Source: Gemella sp. (GTDB lineage: Bacteria; Bacillota; Bacilli; Staphylococcales; Gemellaceae). From it: a DNA stretch of 64,000 nucleotides. This document shows positions 28,136 through 40,579 of the stretch, piece after piece. A program made the position numbers and the translations under genes. The notes beneath the pieces are model-generated. The model was not told the origin of the DNA and searched no databases. It saw nothing but the letters and a program-made list of their open reading frames with translations. Every line of letters begins with the position of its first letter. The stretch's first letter is position 1. The DNA lies in assembly GCA_030529855.1 (NCBI GenBank), contig JAUMWC010000001.1:1-64000 (forward strand), given 5' to 3'.

Positions 28136-28522
28136 TTATTCCTTTTCAACAGCAATAACTTCAATTTCGATTTTTCCACCTAGTGGCAAGGCTGCTACTT
28201 GGAATGCTGATCTCGCTGGTAAAGTTTCATTAAATTGCTCTGCATAAACCTTATTAACTTCTGCAAAATCCTTAATATCTTCTAATAACACTAAAGTTTT
28301 TACAATGTGATTCATTGATGAACCAGCTTCTGTAACTACAGCTTCGATATTTTTAAAAACTTGCTTGGCTTCTTCAATAACCCCACCTTCTACCATTTTT
28401 CCAGTCTCAGGATTAATCCCTAATTGTCCTGAACAAAAAATCATATTACCTACCTTGTTAGCTTGAACATATGGTCCTACAGCTTGTGGCGCATTATCTG
28501 TGTGTATTTTTTGAATTTTCAT
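28136..28522 (-). CDS. ridA: RidA family enamine/imine deaminase
   Basis: A 128-residue protein of the RidA (YjgF/UK114) family, which hydrolyses reactive enamines and imines such as 2-aminoacrylate formed by threonine/serine dehydratases. The family signature PARSAFQVAALPLGGKIEIEVIA near the C-terminus includes the Arg that binds the substrate carboxylate, and IFCSGQLGINPETG lies near the N-terminus. The ATG follows TAGGAG. Gene length is exactly that of the family. Confidence 0.95.
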   Translation of the reverse strand: MKIQKIHTDNAPQAVGPYVQANKVGNMIFCSGQLGINPETGKMVEGGVIEEAKQVFKNIEAVVTEAGSSMNHIVKTLVLLEDIKDFAEVNKVYAEQFNETLPARSAFQVAALPLGGKIEIEVIAVEKE

Positions 28523-28624
28523 ATTAAATTTCTCCTAATTAATAAGTTTATTTACTAACTATTATACCATTAAGGATTGCTCTTCCAAAAGAAAAAAACT
28601 ATAATTATGTTTATGGAGGAACTT

Positions 28625-29275
28625 ATGAAAAAATTTTTATTAAATTTACTCGTAATTATACAATTAATTTCATTTTTTATTGCTAGTATATTTTTTATAG
28701 TTTTAAAAGTATCATTTATTTTTGATTTATATAAATACTTCTATACAAAAGTTAATTTAGCTTGGAAATTAGATATATCCGATTCTCTACTTTTAAATTA
28801 TACAGACAACTTATTAACTTACTTGAAAACCGGGGCTCCTTTGGATACTACTTGGTATACTGAAAAAGATATACTACACATGATTGATGTTAGAGATTTA
28901 TACCAAAATTCACTAACTATTACTTATATATTATTTTCAATATTTTTAATAACAAGTTTTATAATATTTTTATTAGAAAAGAAGAATACTATGATTTTTA
29001 TTTCAAAATCATTCCCTAAAGTTTTTATACTTTTCATTGCACTTATGCTTATTTTAGGAATATACATTGCAATTGATTTCAATTCCTTCTGGATAAATTT
29101 CCATTTATTAGTGTTTGATAATGACTTATGGCTATTAAGCCCCTTAGAATCTAATCTTATAAAAATGTTCCCTGAAGAATTTTTCCTTCTTCTTGTAACA
29201 ATTTGTATTATTTCTATAGTACTTTTCTTTATATTCCTTTTCGGTATTATGAAAATACTAAAAAATAAATTTTGA
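28625..29275 (+). CDS. lit: Lit-type lipoprotein intramolecular transacylase (TIGR01906/DUF1461 membrane protein)
   Basis: A 216-residue integral membrane protein with about five hydrophobic helices. The motifs HMIDVRDLY at residues 85-93 and FHLLVFDNDLWLLSP at 159-173, then LIKMFPEEFF, are those of the TIGR01906/DUF1461 family. Members called Lit move an acyl chain from the glycerol to the N-terminal cysteine of lipoproteins, giving the lyso form. That activity is known for enterococcal and Bacillus members; here it is inferred from the motifs. The ATG at 28625 follows GGAGG. The gene ends just before the promoter of the universal stress genes and is flanked by ridA, with no copper-resistance genes nearby. 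Confidence 0.8.
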   Translation: MKKFLLNLLVIIQLISFFIASIFFIVLKVSFIFDLYKYFYTKVNLAWKLDISDSLLLNYTDNLLTYLKTGAPLDTTWYTEKDILHMIDVRDLYQNSLTITYILFSIFLITSFIIFLLEKKNTMIFISKSFPKVFILFIALMLILGIYIAIDFNSFWINFHLLVFDNDLWLLSPLESNLIKMFPEEFFLLLVTICIISIVLFFIFLFGIMKILKNKF

Positions 29276-29310
29276 AAACGGTTTACAAAATAAAGAGTCT
29301 GTGTTATAAT
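29273..29310 (+). promoter_or_regulatory. strong promoter of the universal stress protein genes, with cre-like overlap
   Basis: TTTACA (29282-29287), 17 bases, and TATAAT (29305-29310) preceded by TG for an extended -10. TGAAAACGGTTTACA (29273-29287) covers the -35 and resembles a CcpA cre site with one extra base in the centre; it begins on the lit stop codon. Confidence 0.8.
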
Positions 29311-29342
29311 ATAGCTATAGAAAAGAACGGAGGTAATCTCTT

Positions 29343-29837
29343 ATGGGAAACAAATATAGAAAAATTTTAGTAGCAATCGATGGATCAAAACAAGCAGAAT
29401 GGGCATTTTTAAATGCTATATCTATCGCAAAACGTAACGAGAATGCAGAGTTATATGTTGCGTCTGTTATTGATCAAGCATTAGCTGTTTCAGCTTCACC
29501 AAGTTCTGCAATCTTCAAAGAATATCAAAATAAAATTCAAAGTTTAGTTGATTCATATGCTGATTATGCTAAAGAACAAGGACTTACTTCTGTTACTACT
29601 GCAGTTGAATATGGTTCACCAAAAATTGTATTGAGTGAAACATTAGTTGATAAATTTGATATTGATCTTGTTGTATGTGCTTCTTCTGGATTATCTGGAT
29701 TTAAACGTTTTATCTTGGGATCTGTATCTGAAGGAATCGCTCGCTATTCTAAAGCTGATGTTATTATCATAAAAGAAAAATTAATACCTGAAGATTTTGT
29801 TGCTGAAATCAGTGAAAAATTCTATCCAAACAACTAA
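29343..29837 (+). CDS. universal stress protein, UspA family (copy 1)
   Basis: A 164-residue protein with a single Usp domain. The N-terminus KILVAIDGSKQAEWAF carries the nucleotide-contacting Asp, and SSGLSGFKRFILGSVSEGI matches the G-2x-G-9x-G-S ATP-binding motif, so this is an ATP-binding type Usp. Such proteins accumulate under starvation or stress; the precise role is unknown. It starts after ACGGAGG and is followed by a paralogue 46 bases downstream. Confidence 0.93.
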   Translation: MGNKYRKILVAIDGSKQAEWAFLNAISIAKRNENAELYVASVIDQALAVSASPSSAIFKEYQNKIQSLVDSYADYAKEQGLTSVTTAVEYGSPKIVLSETLVDKFDIDLVVCASSGLSGFKRFILGSVSEGIARYSKADVIIIKEKLIPEDFVAEISEKFYPNN

Positions 29838-29883
29838 CTTAAAAAATCATACTATACTATTTTAAAAAACGGAGATAAATATT

Positions 29884-30381
29884 ATGGAAAACAAATATAC
29901 AAAAATTTTAGTAGCTGTTGATGGTTCAAGACAAGCTGAGTGGGCTTTCCACAATGCCGTATCTATCGCAAAACGTAATGACAATGCAGAGTTATACGTA
30001 GCTTCTGTTATCGATTCTACAATTGCTACATCTGGATTATCAGACCCTTACATCTTTAATTCATTCTTCAGCAAAACTAAAGAATTAGTTGACTCTTATG
30101 TTAATTATGCAAAAGAAAGTGGATTAACTAACGTTCACGCTATCGTTGAACAAGGTGTTCCTAAAATTGTTTTAAGTGAAGATATCGTTGATGAAAAAGG
30201 CATTGATTTAGTAGTTTGTGGTTCTTCTGGATTAACTGGTCTTAAACGTATGATTATGGGATCTGTTTCTGAAGGTATTGTTAGACATACTAAATCAGAT
30301 GTTATAATCATTAAACAACAATCTATTCCAGAAAACTTCACACACGAAATTAGTTTAAAATTCCAAGAAGAAAATAAATAA
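29884..30381 (+). CDS. universal stress protein, UspA family (copy 2)
   Basis: A 165-residue tandem paralogue of the preceding Usp with the same domain order: ILVAVDGSRQAEWAF and SSGLTGLKRMIMGSVSEGI. The two differ mainly in residues 50-80, the part that often sets the dimer and ligand properties. It has its own ACGGAG ribosome binding site and no separate promoter that I can see, so it is probably transcribed with copy 1. A strong terminator follows. Confidence 0.93.
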   Translation: MENKYTKILVAVDGSRQAEWAFHNAVSIAKRNDNAELYVASVIDSTIATSGLSDPYIFNSFFSKTKELVDSYVNYAKESGLTNVHAIVEQGVPKIVLSEDIVDEKGIDLVVCGSSGLTGLKRMIMGSVSEGIVRHTKSDVIIIKQQSIPENFTHEISLKFQEENK

Positions 30382-30386
30382 AAAAT

Positions 30387-30420
30387 AAAAGTGGTAAGAT
30401 AAAAATTTCTTACCACTTTT
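30387..30420. terminator. bidirectional terminator between the usp pair and the ECF operon
   Basis: AAAAGTGGTAAGA (30387-30399) pairs perfectly with TCTTACCACTTTT (30408-30420). A-rich and T-rich flanks fit both directions. Confidence 0.85.
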
Positions 30421-31849
30421 ATTTTGTCATAATATTCAAAATTTTATTCTTATTTTCTTTTTCTACTGAAATAATTTCATTAATTCCATTTTTATTAAAA
30501 TGCAGCACTGTATCTGCTACTGAACATAAAAACTCATAATCATGTGTAATTATCAGTATTATTACATCTTTCTTAGCGATGTCCTTTAATAGAATAGCTA
30601 ATTCATTCATATTTTTATAATCTAATCCGCTAGTAGGTTCATCTAATATAATAATTTTTTTACCTGTCATAAGAGCGGACGCAATAGCAACCCTTTGTTT
30701 TTCTCCACCAGATAACATATTTGGGTGCTTATCTAATAAATGCCTTAAATTAAGTTTGTCCACCAAAATATCAAAATCATCTAGGTTACTAGCCCCCAAC
30801 TTAATTTCTCTTTCTACTGAATTAGTAAACAACTGATAGTTAACATCCTGCATAACCACAAAAGAATTTCTTAGCAAATCTTTTTTCTTTAACTTTTTAC
30901 CATTAAGGGTAACATCACCTGTAGATTTAATAAAACCACTCAATGCATTAGCAAATGTTGTTTTACCACACCCATTTTCTCCAACAATACTATATATACT
31001 CCCTTGAGAAAAAGTATTATTAATTACTATTTGTTTATCATTTACCTTGTATGTGAAATCTCTAAGATTTAAATAATCATTATCTTGCGTCTTTTCTTTT
31101 TTATTTATAATATCTATCTTAGATAAATCTAACTGTCTAGTCTGACACTGACTTCCATCAAATTCTTGAATATCATCTTGATTAAATTCATGGATTAATC
31201 TTCCATTGACAATTATAAACATCCTGTCGATCAAATCTTTTAAATAATAGATCCTATGTTCTGCAATAATTATCGTTTTTCCATTTTCTTTTAATCGCCT
31301 AATAACATCAGTAATAAAATTTATAGATTTCAAATCTAAATTACTCGTTATTTCATCCAATATATAAATATCTGCATCTAACATCATACTAGACATAAAT
31401 GCTAATTTTTGTTTTTCTCCACCAGATAATTCTAAAATTTTTCTATCTAAAAGATGTTTTGCTGAAAATTCATCTGCTATATCTTCTATTCTTTTAGTAA
31501 TAATTGCAGGGGCATACCCCTTATTTTCCATTGAAAATGCCAGTTCACTTGTTGAATCTAAATGAAAAAATTGATTTTTAGGATTCTGAAACACACTTCC
31601 TACTATTTCAGAAAAATCTGTTAATCTATCCCCTATCTTTAAATGAGCAACATTTAATTCACCTTTAAATCCACCTTCAAAAAATTCTGGAGCTAATCCA
31701 TTAAGAAGTCTAAGAATACTAGTTTTACCAGAACCAGATGGCCCTGTAAATAATACCGTTTCTCCCTTTTTTATTTTTAAATTTAGATTATTTATATTCA
31801 ATTCTTCTGATTTAGTATACTTATAAGAAAAGTCTTTAAATTCTATCAT
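30419..31849 (-). CDS. ECF transporter ATPase with two fused ABC domains (EcfA-EcfA')
   Basis: A 476-residue protein holding two ABC modules. Domain 1 has Walker A GPSGSGKTS near residue 36, the signature LSGGEKQKLA and Walker B IYILDEITSNLD, where the usual Pro is replaced by Ile. Domain 2 has GENGCGKTT, LSGGEKQRVA and IIILDEPTSGLD. Both end in a His switch (AEHR, THDY). It energises uptake of a micronutrient through an ECF complex. The gene is downstream of ecfT and an S component, so the three form a dedicated (group I) transporter. The ATG follows AAGGAG. Confidence 0.92.
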   Translation of the reverse strand: MIEFKDFSYKYTKSEELNINNLNLKIKKGETVLFTGPSGSGKTSILRLLNGLAPEFFEGGFKGELNVAHLKIGDRLTDFSEIVGSVFQNPKNQFFHLDSTSELAFSMENKGYAPAIITKRIEDIADEFSAKHLLDRKILELSGGEKQKLAFMSSMMLDADIYILDEITSNLDLKSINFITDVIRRLKENGKTIIIAEHRIYYLKDLIDRMFIIVNGRLIHEFNQDDIQEFDGSQCQTRQLDLSKIDIINKKEKTQDNDYLNLRDFTYKVNDKQIVINNTFSQGSIYSIVGENGCGKTTFANALSGFIKSTGDVTLNGKKLKKKDLLRNSFVVMQDVNYQLFTNSVEREIKLGASNLDDFDILVDKLNLRHLLDKHPNMLSGGEKQRVAIASALMTGKKIIILDEPTSGLDYKNMNELAILLKDIAKKDVIILIITHDYEFLCSVADTVLHFNKNGINEIISVEKENKNKILNIMTK

Positions 31850-31902
31850 TACTTACTCCTTATATATTAGAAAAGCGGAGTTACTTCTAACTCCACTTTT
31901 AT

Positions 31903-32592
31903 TTATAACATAAAAACTATATAACTCATAATTATTGTAAATAATATGAATATATAATCAATAGTTTTAAATTTTAATATCTGTATTGATGTAGCATTTT
32001 TTGAATTTTCTATTCCCCTACATAAACAAGAAATCGATAATTCATTAGCTATATTACTTGAGATTATTACATACGGAACAAAAACATATTCCATAAATTG
32101 AAGTGGATGTCTTATGTAATAAAACTTACTACTCCCTATTCCTTTCATTTTTAAAGAATTACTTATATGTTTATAATCTCTTAGCATTACGGGGAAAAAT
32201 CTAAAAATGACTGCTAATACTATAATAAATGAATTAGGTATTTTTATACGCCTAAGAAATGTTATTAATTCTGAAACTTTTGTACCGTCAACTAATATTA
32301 TTCCCGCACAGATTGGTAAATATATTGTTTTAAACATAAGTGCACTCACCAGCATAAATGTATCAAATATTTTTATTGTGGTCACTTGTCCAAAAAACAT
32401 TTCATATAATGCGAAAAATAAGTATATTGCATATATTCTAAGAGCATGTTTGTAACTTGAAAATATTACTATAAGAACAAACATTATTGTAGATAATATA
32501 AAATGCTCTTTTGTAGTTAAACTTTTGAACATCAAGAAATTCATAAGTAATAACAATAACATTTTTGCCCTTATATCTAATCTTAGATACAT
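31903..32592 (-). CDS. ECF transporter transmembrane component EcfT
   Basis: A 229-residue membrane protein with several hydrophobic helices and the two EcfT coupling motifs: SLKMKGIGSS near residue 148 and LCRGIENS near 190 (variants of the A-R-G motif, with Cys for Ala in the second). These motifs contact the ATPase domains. The gene starts two bases after the S component gene ends and stands 53 bases before the ATPase gene. Confidence 0.88.
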   Translation of the reverse strand: MYLRLDIRAKMLLLLLMNFLMFKSLTTKEHFILSTIMFVLIVIFSSYKHALRIYAIYLFFALYEMFFGQVTTIKIFDTFMLVSALMFKTIYLPICAGIILVDGTKVSELITFLRRIKIPNSFIIVLAVIFRFFPVMLRDYKHISNSLKMKGIGSSKFYYIRHPLQFMEYVFVPYVIISSNIANELSISCLCRGIENSKNATSIQILKFKTIDYIFILFTIIMSYIVFML

Positions 32593-32594
32593 AA

Positions 32595-33218
32595 TTAAAT
32601 TCCTGCTTTATCAAAGTTTCTAAAGTAAATTTTTCTTCCTATATATGTTCCCAGAAGAGTAAATATTACTGTAAAGACTATTACTGCAATAAAGACCGAT
32701 AAACTAGAACTGTGCATTATAAAATCAATTTTTTCTTGAGAATATCCTTTATCTGCTAAATGTTGAATGTATGAATCTCTCATAAAGTAAACTGGTAATA
32801 TAGCTCCTATCCCACCAAATGTATATGCTAGATATGATAAATATTCGTTATTTTTTCTAAAGAAATATTCTGCTAAAAATGCCGCTACAATCGTAACAAA
32901 AAATGCAATTGCCGCATGACCTGATAAAAGTAAAAATACCGCTTGAATAAATGTAGTAATTAAAATAGCATATTTTTTTCTTATCTTGTTAAAAATAATA
33001 CTAAAGGCTGGTCCAGCAAAAAGACCTGTCCCTACTGTTGTAAATATAGCAAAATAATATTGCCCATTAAAAGTTAGTGAGAAAAATGCAGCACATACAC
33101 CTACACCAACTCCCATAAGCAAAATAATTAATAAATTATATAAACCTAGAGAAATTAAATCTTTTACAGTCAGTTTATCTGTGTTCTCTTTCTTTATATA
33201 TTTTAAATTTTCTGTCAT
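32595..33218 (-). CDS. ECF substrate-specific component, MptS (Trep_Strep) family
   Basis: A 207-residue protein with six hydrophobic helices. Features of the MptS/Trep_Strep family include the start LTVKDLISLGLYNLL, the GTGLFAGPAFSIIF helix, and the IGAILPVYFMRDSYI loop. The substrate of the family is not established; some members lie with metal or purine genes. The ATG at 33218, seven bases after AAAGGAGA, is the start; in-frame upstream codons have no ribosome binding site. A promoter TTGACA-17-TTTATA lies just before it on the minus strand. Confidence 0.85.
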   Translation of the reverse strand: MTENLKYIKKENTDKLTVKDLISLGLYNLLIILLMGVGVGVCAAFFSLTFNGQYYFAIFTTVGTGLFAGPAFSIIFNKIRKKYAILITTFIQAVFLLLSGHAAIAFFVTIVAAFLAEYFFRKNNEYLSYLAYTFGGIGAILPVYFMRDSYIQHLADKGYSQEKIDFIMHSSSLSVFIAVIVFTVIFTLLGTYIGRKIYFRNFDKAGI

Positions 33219-33349
33219 ATAATAGTCTCCTTTTATATTTAAACCAAAACATATAAACAATGTTGTTATTTATTTGTCAATAATTATATTATAACAGATA
33301 TAGTTTTATTTTTGAACTTATTAGAAATAATTTCTTCACATTTTAGACA

Positions 33350-33384
33350 AAAAATTCTGTTTATATAATATAAACAGAATTTTT
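33350..33384 (-). terminator. terminator downstream of the GNAT gene at 33.4 kb
   Basis: AAAAATTCTGTTTATA (33350-33365) and its exact complement (33369-33384) form a 16-bp stem with a 3-base loop, followed by T-rich sequence on the minus strand. Confidence 0.8.
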
Positions 33385-33393
33385 AATAACTTA

Positions 33394-33870
33394 TTAATTC
33401 TTTTGATATGCTAATCTAGGAGAACCATCTTCTAAATAAATTTTTCCACAGTATTTAAATCCAGATTTTTCTACCACTCTTTGCATTATAGAATTATCTT
33501 GATGAGTATCTATTTTCAAATTAGAATTAATCGTGACTGCGAATTCTATAATCTTTGAAAATAAACCTTTAACTCTTCCACTTGATGCCACTCGGTGTAA
33601 TGTAGCATATGGTTTATCATCTAGCCAAGCACCTTCAATTTCAATATATGTCGGATCGATTCCTTCAATTAATGCAAATACTGCTTCAATCCTATCTTTT
33701 TCTAATACATATAAATTTCCAGAATTAATATCTTCTGATAGTAATTCTTTAGAAGGATATCCGTCCGTCCATTGTGAATGATTTCCATTTTCTCTCATAA
33801 TTTTTTTAGCAAGATCAAATACTTCTAAAATTTCATCAATATCATTTATTTTAGCTTTACGAATAATCAT
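33394..33870 (-). CDS. GNAT family N-acetyltransferase
   Basis: A 158-residue GNAT protein. It starts MIIRKAKINDIDEILEVF, has the strand ATLHRVASSGRVKGLFSKI with the acetyl-CoA loop in an unusual form (SGRVKGL), and NSIMQRVVEKSGF at the end, the typical GNAT helix. No substrate can be named. Its start overlaps the PAP2 gene by four bases, so it belongs to the same transcript as the PAP2 and glycosyltransferase genes. Confidence 0.83.
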   Translation of the reverse strand: MIIRKAKINDIDEILEVFDLAKKIMRENGNHSQWTDGYPSKELLSEDINSGNLYVLEKDRIEAVFALIEGIDPTYIEIEGAWLDDKPYATLHRVASSGRVKGLFSKIIEFAVTINSNLKIDTHQDNSIMQRVVEKSGFKYCGKIYLEDGSPRLAYQKN

Positions 33871-34502
33871 ACTCTAACGATTCCCCTTCTTAATAAAATA
33901 AAAATACAAACTATACATAATCCAAACGATAACCCTGCTATTATGTCTGTTGGATAATGTACTCCTAAGTATACTCTACTAATTGCAATTACTACTGAAA
34001 GTATTATTAAAACCACAAACACTAATGTACTTAAAAATCTATTCTTTACATATATCTTAATAACATATGCTATTAAGATATAACATATTATCGATCCCAT
34101 TGAATGTCCACTTGGAAAAGAATATCCACTTGCAGATACTAAATTTTCTATATATCCTGCTACAAAAGGTCTAGGCCTAACGAAATATTCTTTCATAAAT
34201 TTATTCATAAGCCATGCCCCCAGTAAAGCTGATGTTCCTAACCAAGCTGCAAATGCAACATTTCTCTTGAATTTTATAATTGCTATTACAAGAGCTATCA
34301 TAATTATAACAAAAAGCCAAGCATCTCCTAAATGAGTAATTGTTGAAAAGAATTTCGTTAATTCTGGGCTCCTAACACTCTCAACAAACTTCCAAATATT
34401 CTTATCCACAGGAAGATTATATTTATAAGCTTGTACATATATCAGGTACATAAATGGCATACCCGCTAATAAAGCTATACTCAATAATGTTCTACTCTTC
34501 AT
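33867..34502 (-). CDS. PAP2-family membrane phosphatase
   Basis: A 211-residue integral membrane protein with the three PAP2 motifs: KEYFVRPRP (K-x6-RP), PSGHS, and SRVYLGVHYPTD (SR-x5-H-x3-D). It would dephosphorylate a lipid pyrophosphate or phosphatidic acid, for example undecaprenyl pyrophosphate or phosphatidylglycerophosphate. It lies immediately after a GT4 glycosyltransferase gene and overlaps the GNAT gene, so a role in glycolipid or envelope-lipid turnover is plausible (inference). Confidence 0.9.
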   Translation of the reverse strand: MKSRTLLSIALLAGMPFMYLIYVQAYKYNLPVDKNIWKFVESVRSPELTKFFSTITHLGDAWLFVIIMIALVIAIIKFKRNVAFAAWLGTSALLGAWLMNKFMKEYFVRPRPFVAGYIENLVSASGYSFPSGHSMGSIICYILIAYVIKIYVKNRFLSTLVFVVLIILSVVIAISRVYLGVHYPTDIIAGLSFGLCIVCIFILLRRGIVRV

Positions 34503-35636
34503 TTATTTCTCCACTATATATTTTTTATATATACTCTCTATATTTTTTGCATATCCTTCTTGCGAATATTTTTCATCAATTATAGGAGCATTTCTATTCT
34601 CTATTTTTCTCAAGATAACTTCGTAACCAGCTTCAAACTCCTCATAACTAGTAAAACTTATGCAAGAATTTATATCTTCTAAAATTCCTACCAAGCTCTC
34701 GTCTTTTTTTACCAATAAGTATAATTTTGCAGCAAGTGCTTCTAAATAAGTTAGTCCTTGTGTCTCACTAGTTGAAGACGATAAGAAAATATTTCCTAAT
34801 GCATAATAATTTTGAATCTCGTCCCACGATACATATCCTGTAAAAAATACTCTATCCTTTAGTCTCAGTCTTCCAACTAATATCTCTAATTCTTCTCTGT
34901 ACGGACCATCACCTACAATAAGTAATTTTAGATTATTATATTTTTTAGATAATGCAGCAAAATTCAATACAGATTCCTCTAGTCTCTTTTCCTTAGATAA
35001 ACGACTAATACTTACCATTGTTACATCCTTATCAGATATTTTAAACTTTTCTTTTAACTTAGAAATTATTTCCTGATTAATGGATGTAAATTTACCTAAA
35101 TCTACACCAGTTGGAATAACACTTACTTTTGTAGTTATTCCATATTCTTCTAATAAGTTTTTCGTTTTTTCAGAAGGTGCTATTATTTCTGTAGTTTTGT
35201 TACAATATAACCTACTAGCTGCTTGTACAAATTTTACAGTATGTTTATTTTTTGGTAATTTTAAGTAATGTATATAATCTTCGTATATTGTATGGTATGT
35301 GTGAATATGCTTAATATTTAATTTTTTTGCGATTCTCATACCTAAAACACCAAAAGAAAATTCTGTGTGTGTATGGATTATATCAATATCTAATTTTTTT
35401 ATTATTCTCAACCATTTTAAATAAATGGGTAATGACGCTCTTCTATCTTTCATCAAGACAAACGGAACACTAAATACCCTATATTCATTATCAAATGATT
35501 TTGAATTAGGACTAGCAGTTGTAAACACATAAACTTTGTGCCCTAATTTTTCAAGTCCTTTTTTAAGTTGAAATACCGATGTAGCTACTCCGTTGATCTC
35601 TGGATAATATGTATCTGAAAATAAAGCTATATTCAT
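34503..35636 (-). CDS. GT4 glycosyltransferase, probably diacylglycerol glucosyltransferase
   Basis: A 377-residue GT-B protein. The N-terminus MNIALFSDTYYPEINGVATS is typical of enzymes that glycosylate diacylglycerol or phosphatidylinositol, and the C-terminal half has VSRLSKEKRLE and the EX7E motif ETQGLTYLE. Related enzymes (alpha-monoglucosyldiacylglycerol synthases of streptococci and Listeria) make the glycolipid anchor for lipoteichoic acid. It would act at the inner face of the membrane. The ATG follows AGAGAGG. It heads a three-gene run with PAP2 and GNAT. Confidence 0.82.
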   Translation of the reverse strand: MNIALFSDTYYPEINGVATSVFQLKKGLEKLGHKVYVFTTASPNSKSFDNEYRVFSVPFVLMKDRRASLPIYLKWLRIIKKLDIDIIHTHTEFSFGVLGMRIAKKLNIKHIHTYHTIYEDYIHYLKLPKNKHTVKFVQAASRLYCNKTTEIIAPSEKTKNLLEEYGITTKVSVIPTGVDLGKFTSINQEIISKLKEKFKISDKDVTMVSISRLSKEKRLEESVLNFAALSKKYNNLKLLIVGDGPYREELEILVGRLRLKDRVFFTGYVSWDEIQNYYALGNIFLSSSTSETQGLTYLEALAAKLYLLVKKDESLVGILEDINSCISFTSYEEFEAGYEVILRKIENRNAPIIDEKYSQEGYAKNIESIYKKYIVEK

Positions 35637-35705
35637 TTGATTATCCTCTCTTTAATTTCTATATCTTTATATTATACCAAATCGAAGAAAAAATGTAAAA
35701 ACACA

Positions 35706-35734
35706 AAAAAGAGAAGCAAATTGCTTCTCTTTTT
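35706..35734 (-). terminator. terminator of the ATP synthase operon
   Basis: AAAAAGAGAAGCAA (35706-35719) and TTGCTTCTCTTTTT (35721-35734) form an A/U-flanked stem that overlaps the atpC stop codon region and ends in T-rich sequence on the minus strand. Confidence 0.8.
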
Positions 35735-36137
35735 ATTTCATTCCTGCTACTTTCAAACGTGCTATAGCTTTAGCTAAGGCTAATTCTGCTCTTACTATAT
35801 CATTTTCACCTTTCAGGTTGATTCTTTGCTCTGCACGAGCTTTAGCTCTCTCTGCACGAGCAATATCAATAGTTTCACCAGACTCAGCTGATTGTACTAA
35901 AATTGCTACATCTTTACCATGGCACTCTGCAAAACCTTCGCTTACTGCAAAGTAAGTAGTCTGTTCTTTGTTGTTAACAACTTTTAAAACACCGATTTTT
36001 AGTGTAGTTACTAAAGGTTCATGGTTAGCCATGATTCCTAAAGATCCCGTATGAGTTTCTAGTGTAAGTAACTTAATATCTTCTGAACTAAAAACTTCTC
36101 CATTAGGGGTAGCTATTGTTACTTTCATAGTATTCAT
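35733..36137 (-). CDS. atpC: ATP synthase epsilon subunit
   Basis: A 134-residue F1 epsilon subunit with an N-terminal beta-sandwich (KVTIATPNGEVFSSEDIKLLTLETHTGSLGIMANHEP read in pieces) and a C-terminal helical hairpin. It is the inhibitory/central-stalk subunit. The ATG at 36137 is six bases after AGGAGG; a second ATG three codons later is also possible. It is the last gene of atpBEFHAGDC. Confidence 0.96.
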   Translation of the reverse strand: MNTMKVTIATPNGEVFSSEDIKLLTLETHTGSLGIMANHEPLVTTLKIGVLKVVNNKEQTTYFAVSEGFAECHGKDVAILVQSAESGETIDIARAERAKARAEQRINLKGENDIVRAELALAKAIARLKVAGMK

Positions 36138-36151
36138 ACCTTACCTCCTAA

Positions 36152-37582
<1,431 letters not shown>

Positions 37583-37608
37583 CTAGTAGCTTCTCCTTTC
37601 AAATTTTA

Positions 37609-38481
<873 letters not shown>

Positions 38482-38509
38482 CTAATTCACCGCCTTTTCT
38501 AATTACATT

Positions 38510-40024
<1,515 letters not shown>

Positions 40025-40039
40025 TTAATTTTATCAAGA

Positions 40040-40579
40040 CTAAATTGTAGAAAGTTTATTTTTCATTTCCTGAATACGAGCTTTTATTGTTGAGTCAATA
40101 ACTTTTCCGTCATAAGAAATTTTTAATCCTCCAATAAGGCTCTCGTCAATTACATTTTCAATTTCTACATTGTCCACATTTGTTTTAGATTTAATAGCAT
40201 TAGCTACTTTTTCTAATTCTTCATCAGTTAATTTATAAACCGATTCAACTTTTACAATTTGCTTCTTATTAAACCTATTATTAAGATTCAGAAACGCTTC
40301 TTTCACTTCAACAATTGAGTTTATTTGCAAATCATTTGCCAATATTTTTATAACATTAACTACATAAGGATTAACTCCTTTGAATGCTGCATCTATTATT
40401 TGGCTCTTTTTTTCTTTTAATATGTTAGGGTTATTCATCAAGGTAATGAATGATTTTTCGTTTAATATGCTTTTTACTGATTCTGTTAAATCATTTTCAA
40501 CAACAGATAAAGCATTATTCTCTTTAGCAATGTTAAATAGTGATTTCGCTATTTTTCCAGCTAAAACTTTGTTACTCAT
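40040..40579 (-). CDS. atpH: ATP synthase delta subunit
   Basis: A 179-residue stator subunit (OSCP-like), with the helical N-terminal domain (AGKIAKSLFNIAKENNA) and the C-terminal GGLKISYDGKVIDSTIKARI typical of delta. Its ATG overlaps the end of atpF by one base. Confidence 0.95.
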   Translation of the reverse strand: MSNKVLAGKIAKSLFNIAKENNALSVVENDLTESVKSILNEKSFITLMNNPNILKEKKSQIIDAAFKGVNPYVVNVIKILANDLQINSIVEVKEAFLNLNNRFNKKQIVKVESVYKLTDEELEKVANAIKSKTNVDNVEIENVIDESLIGGLKISYDGKVIDSTIKARIQEMKNKLSTI

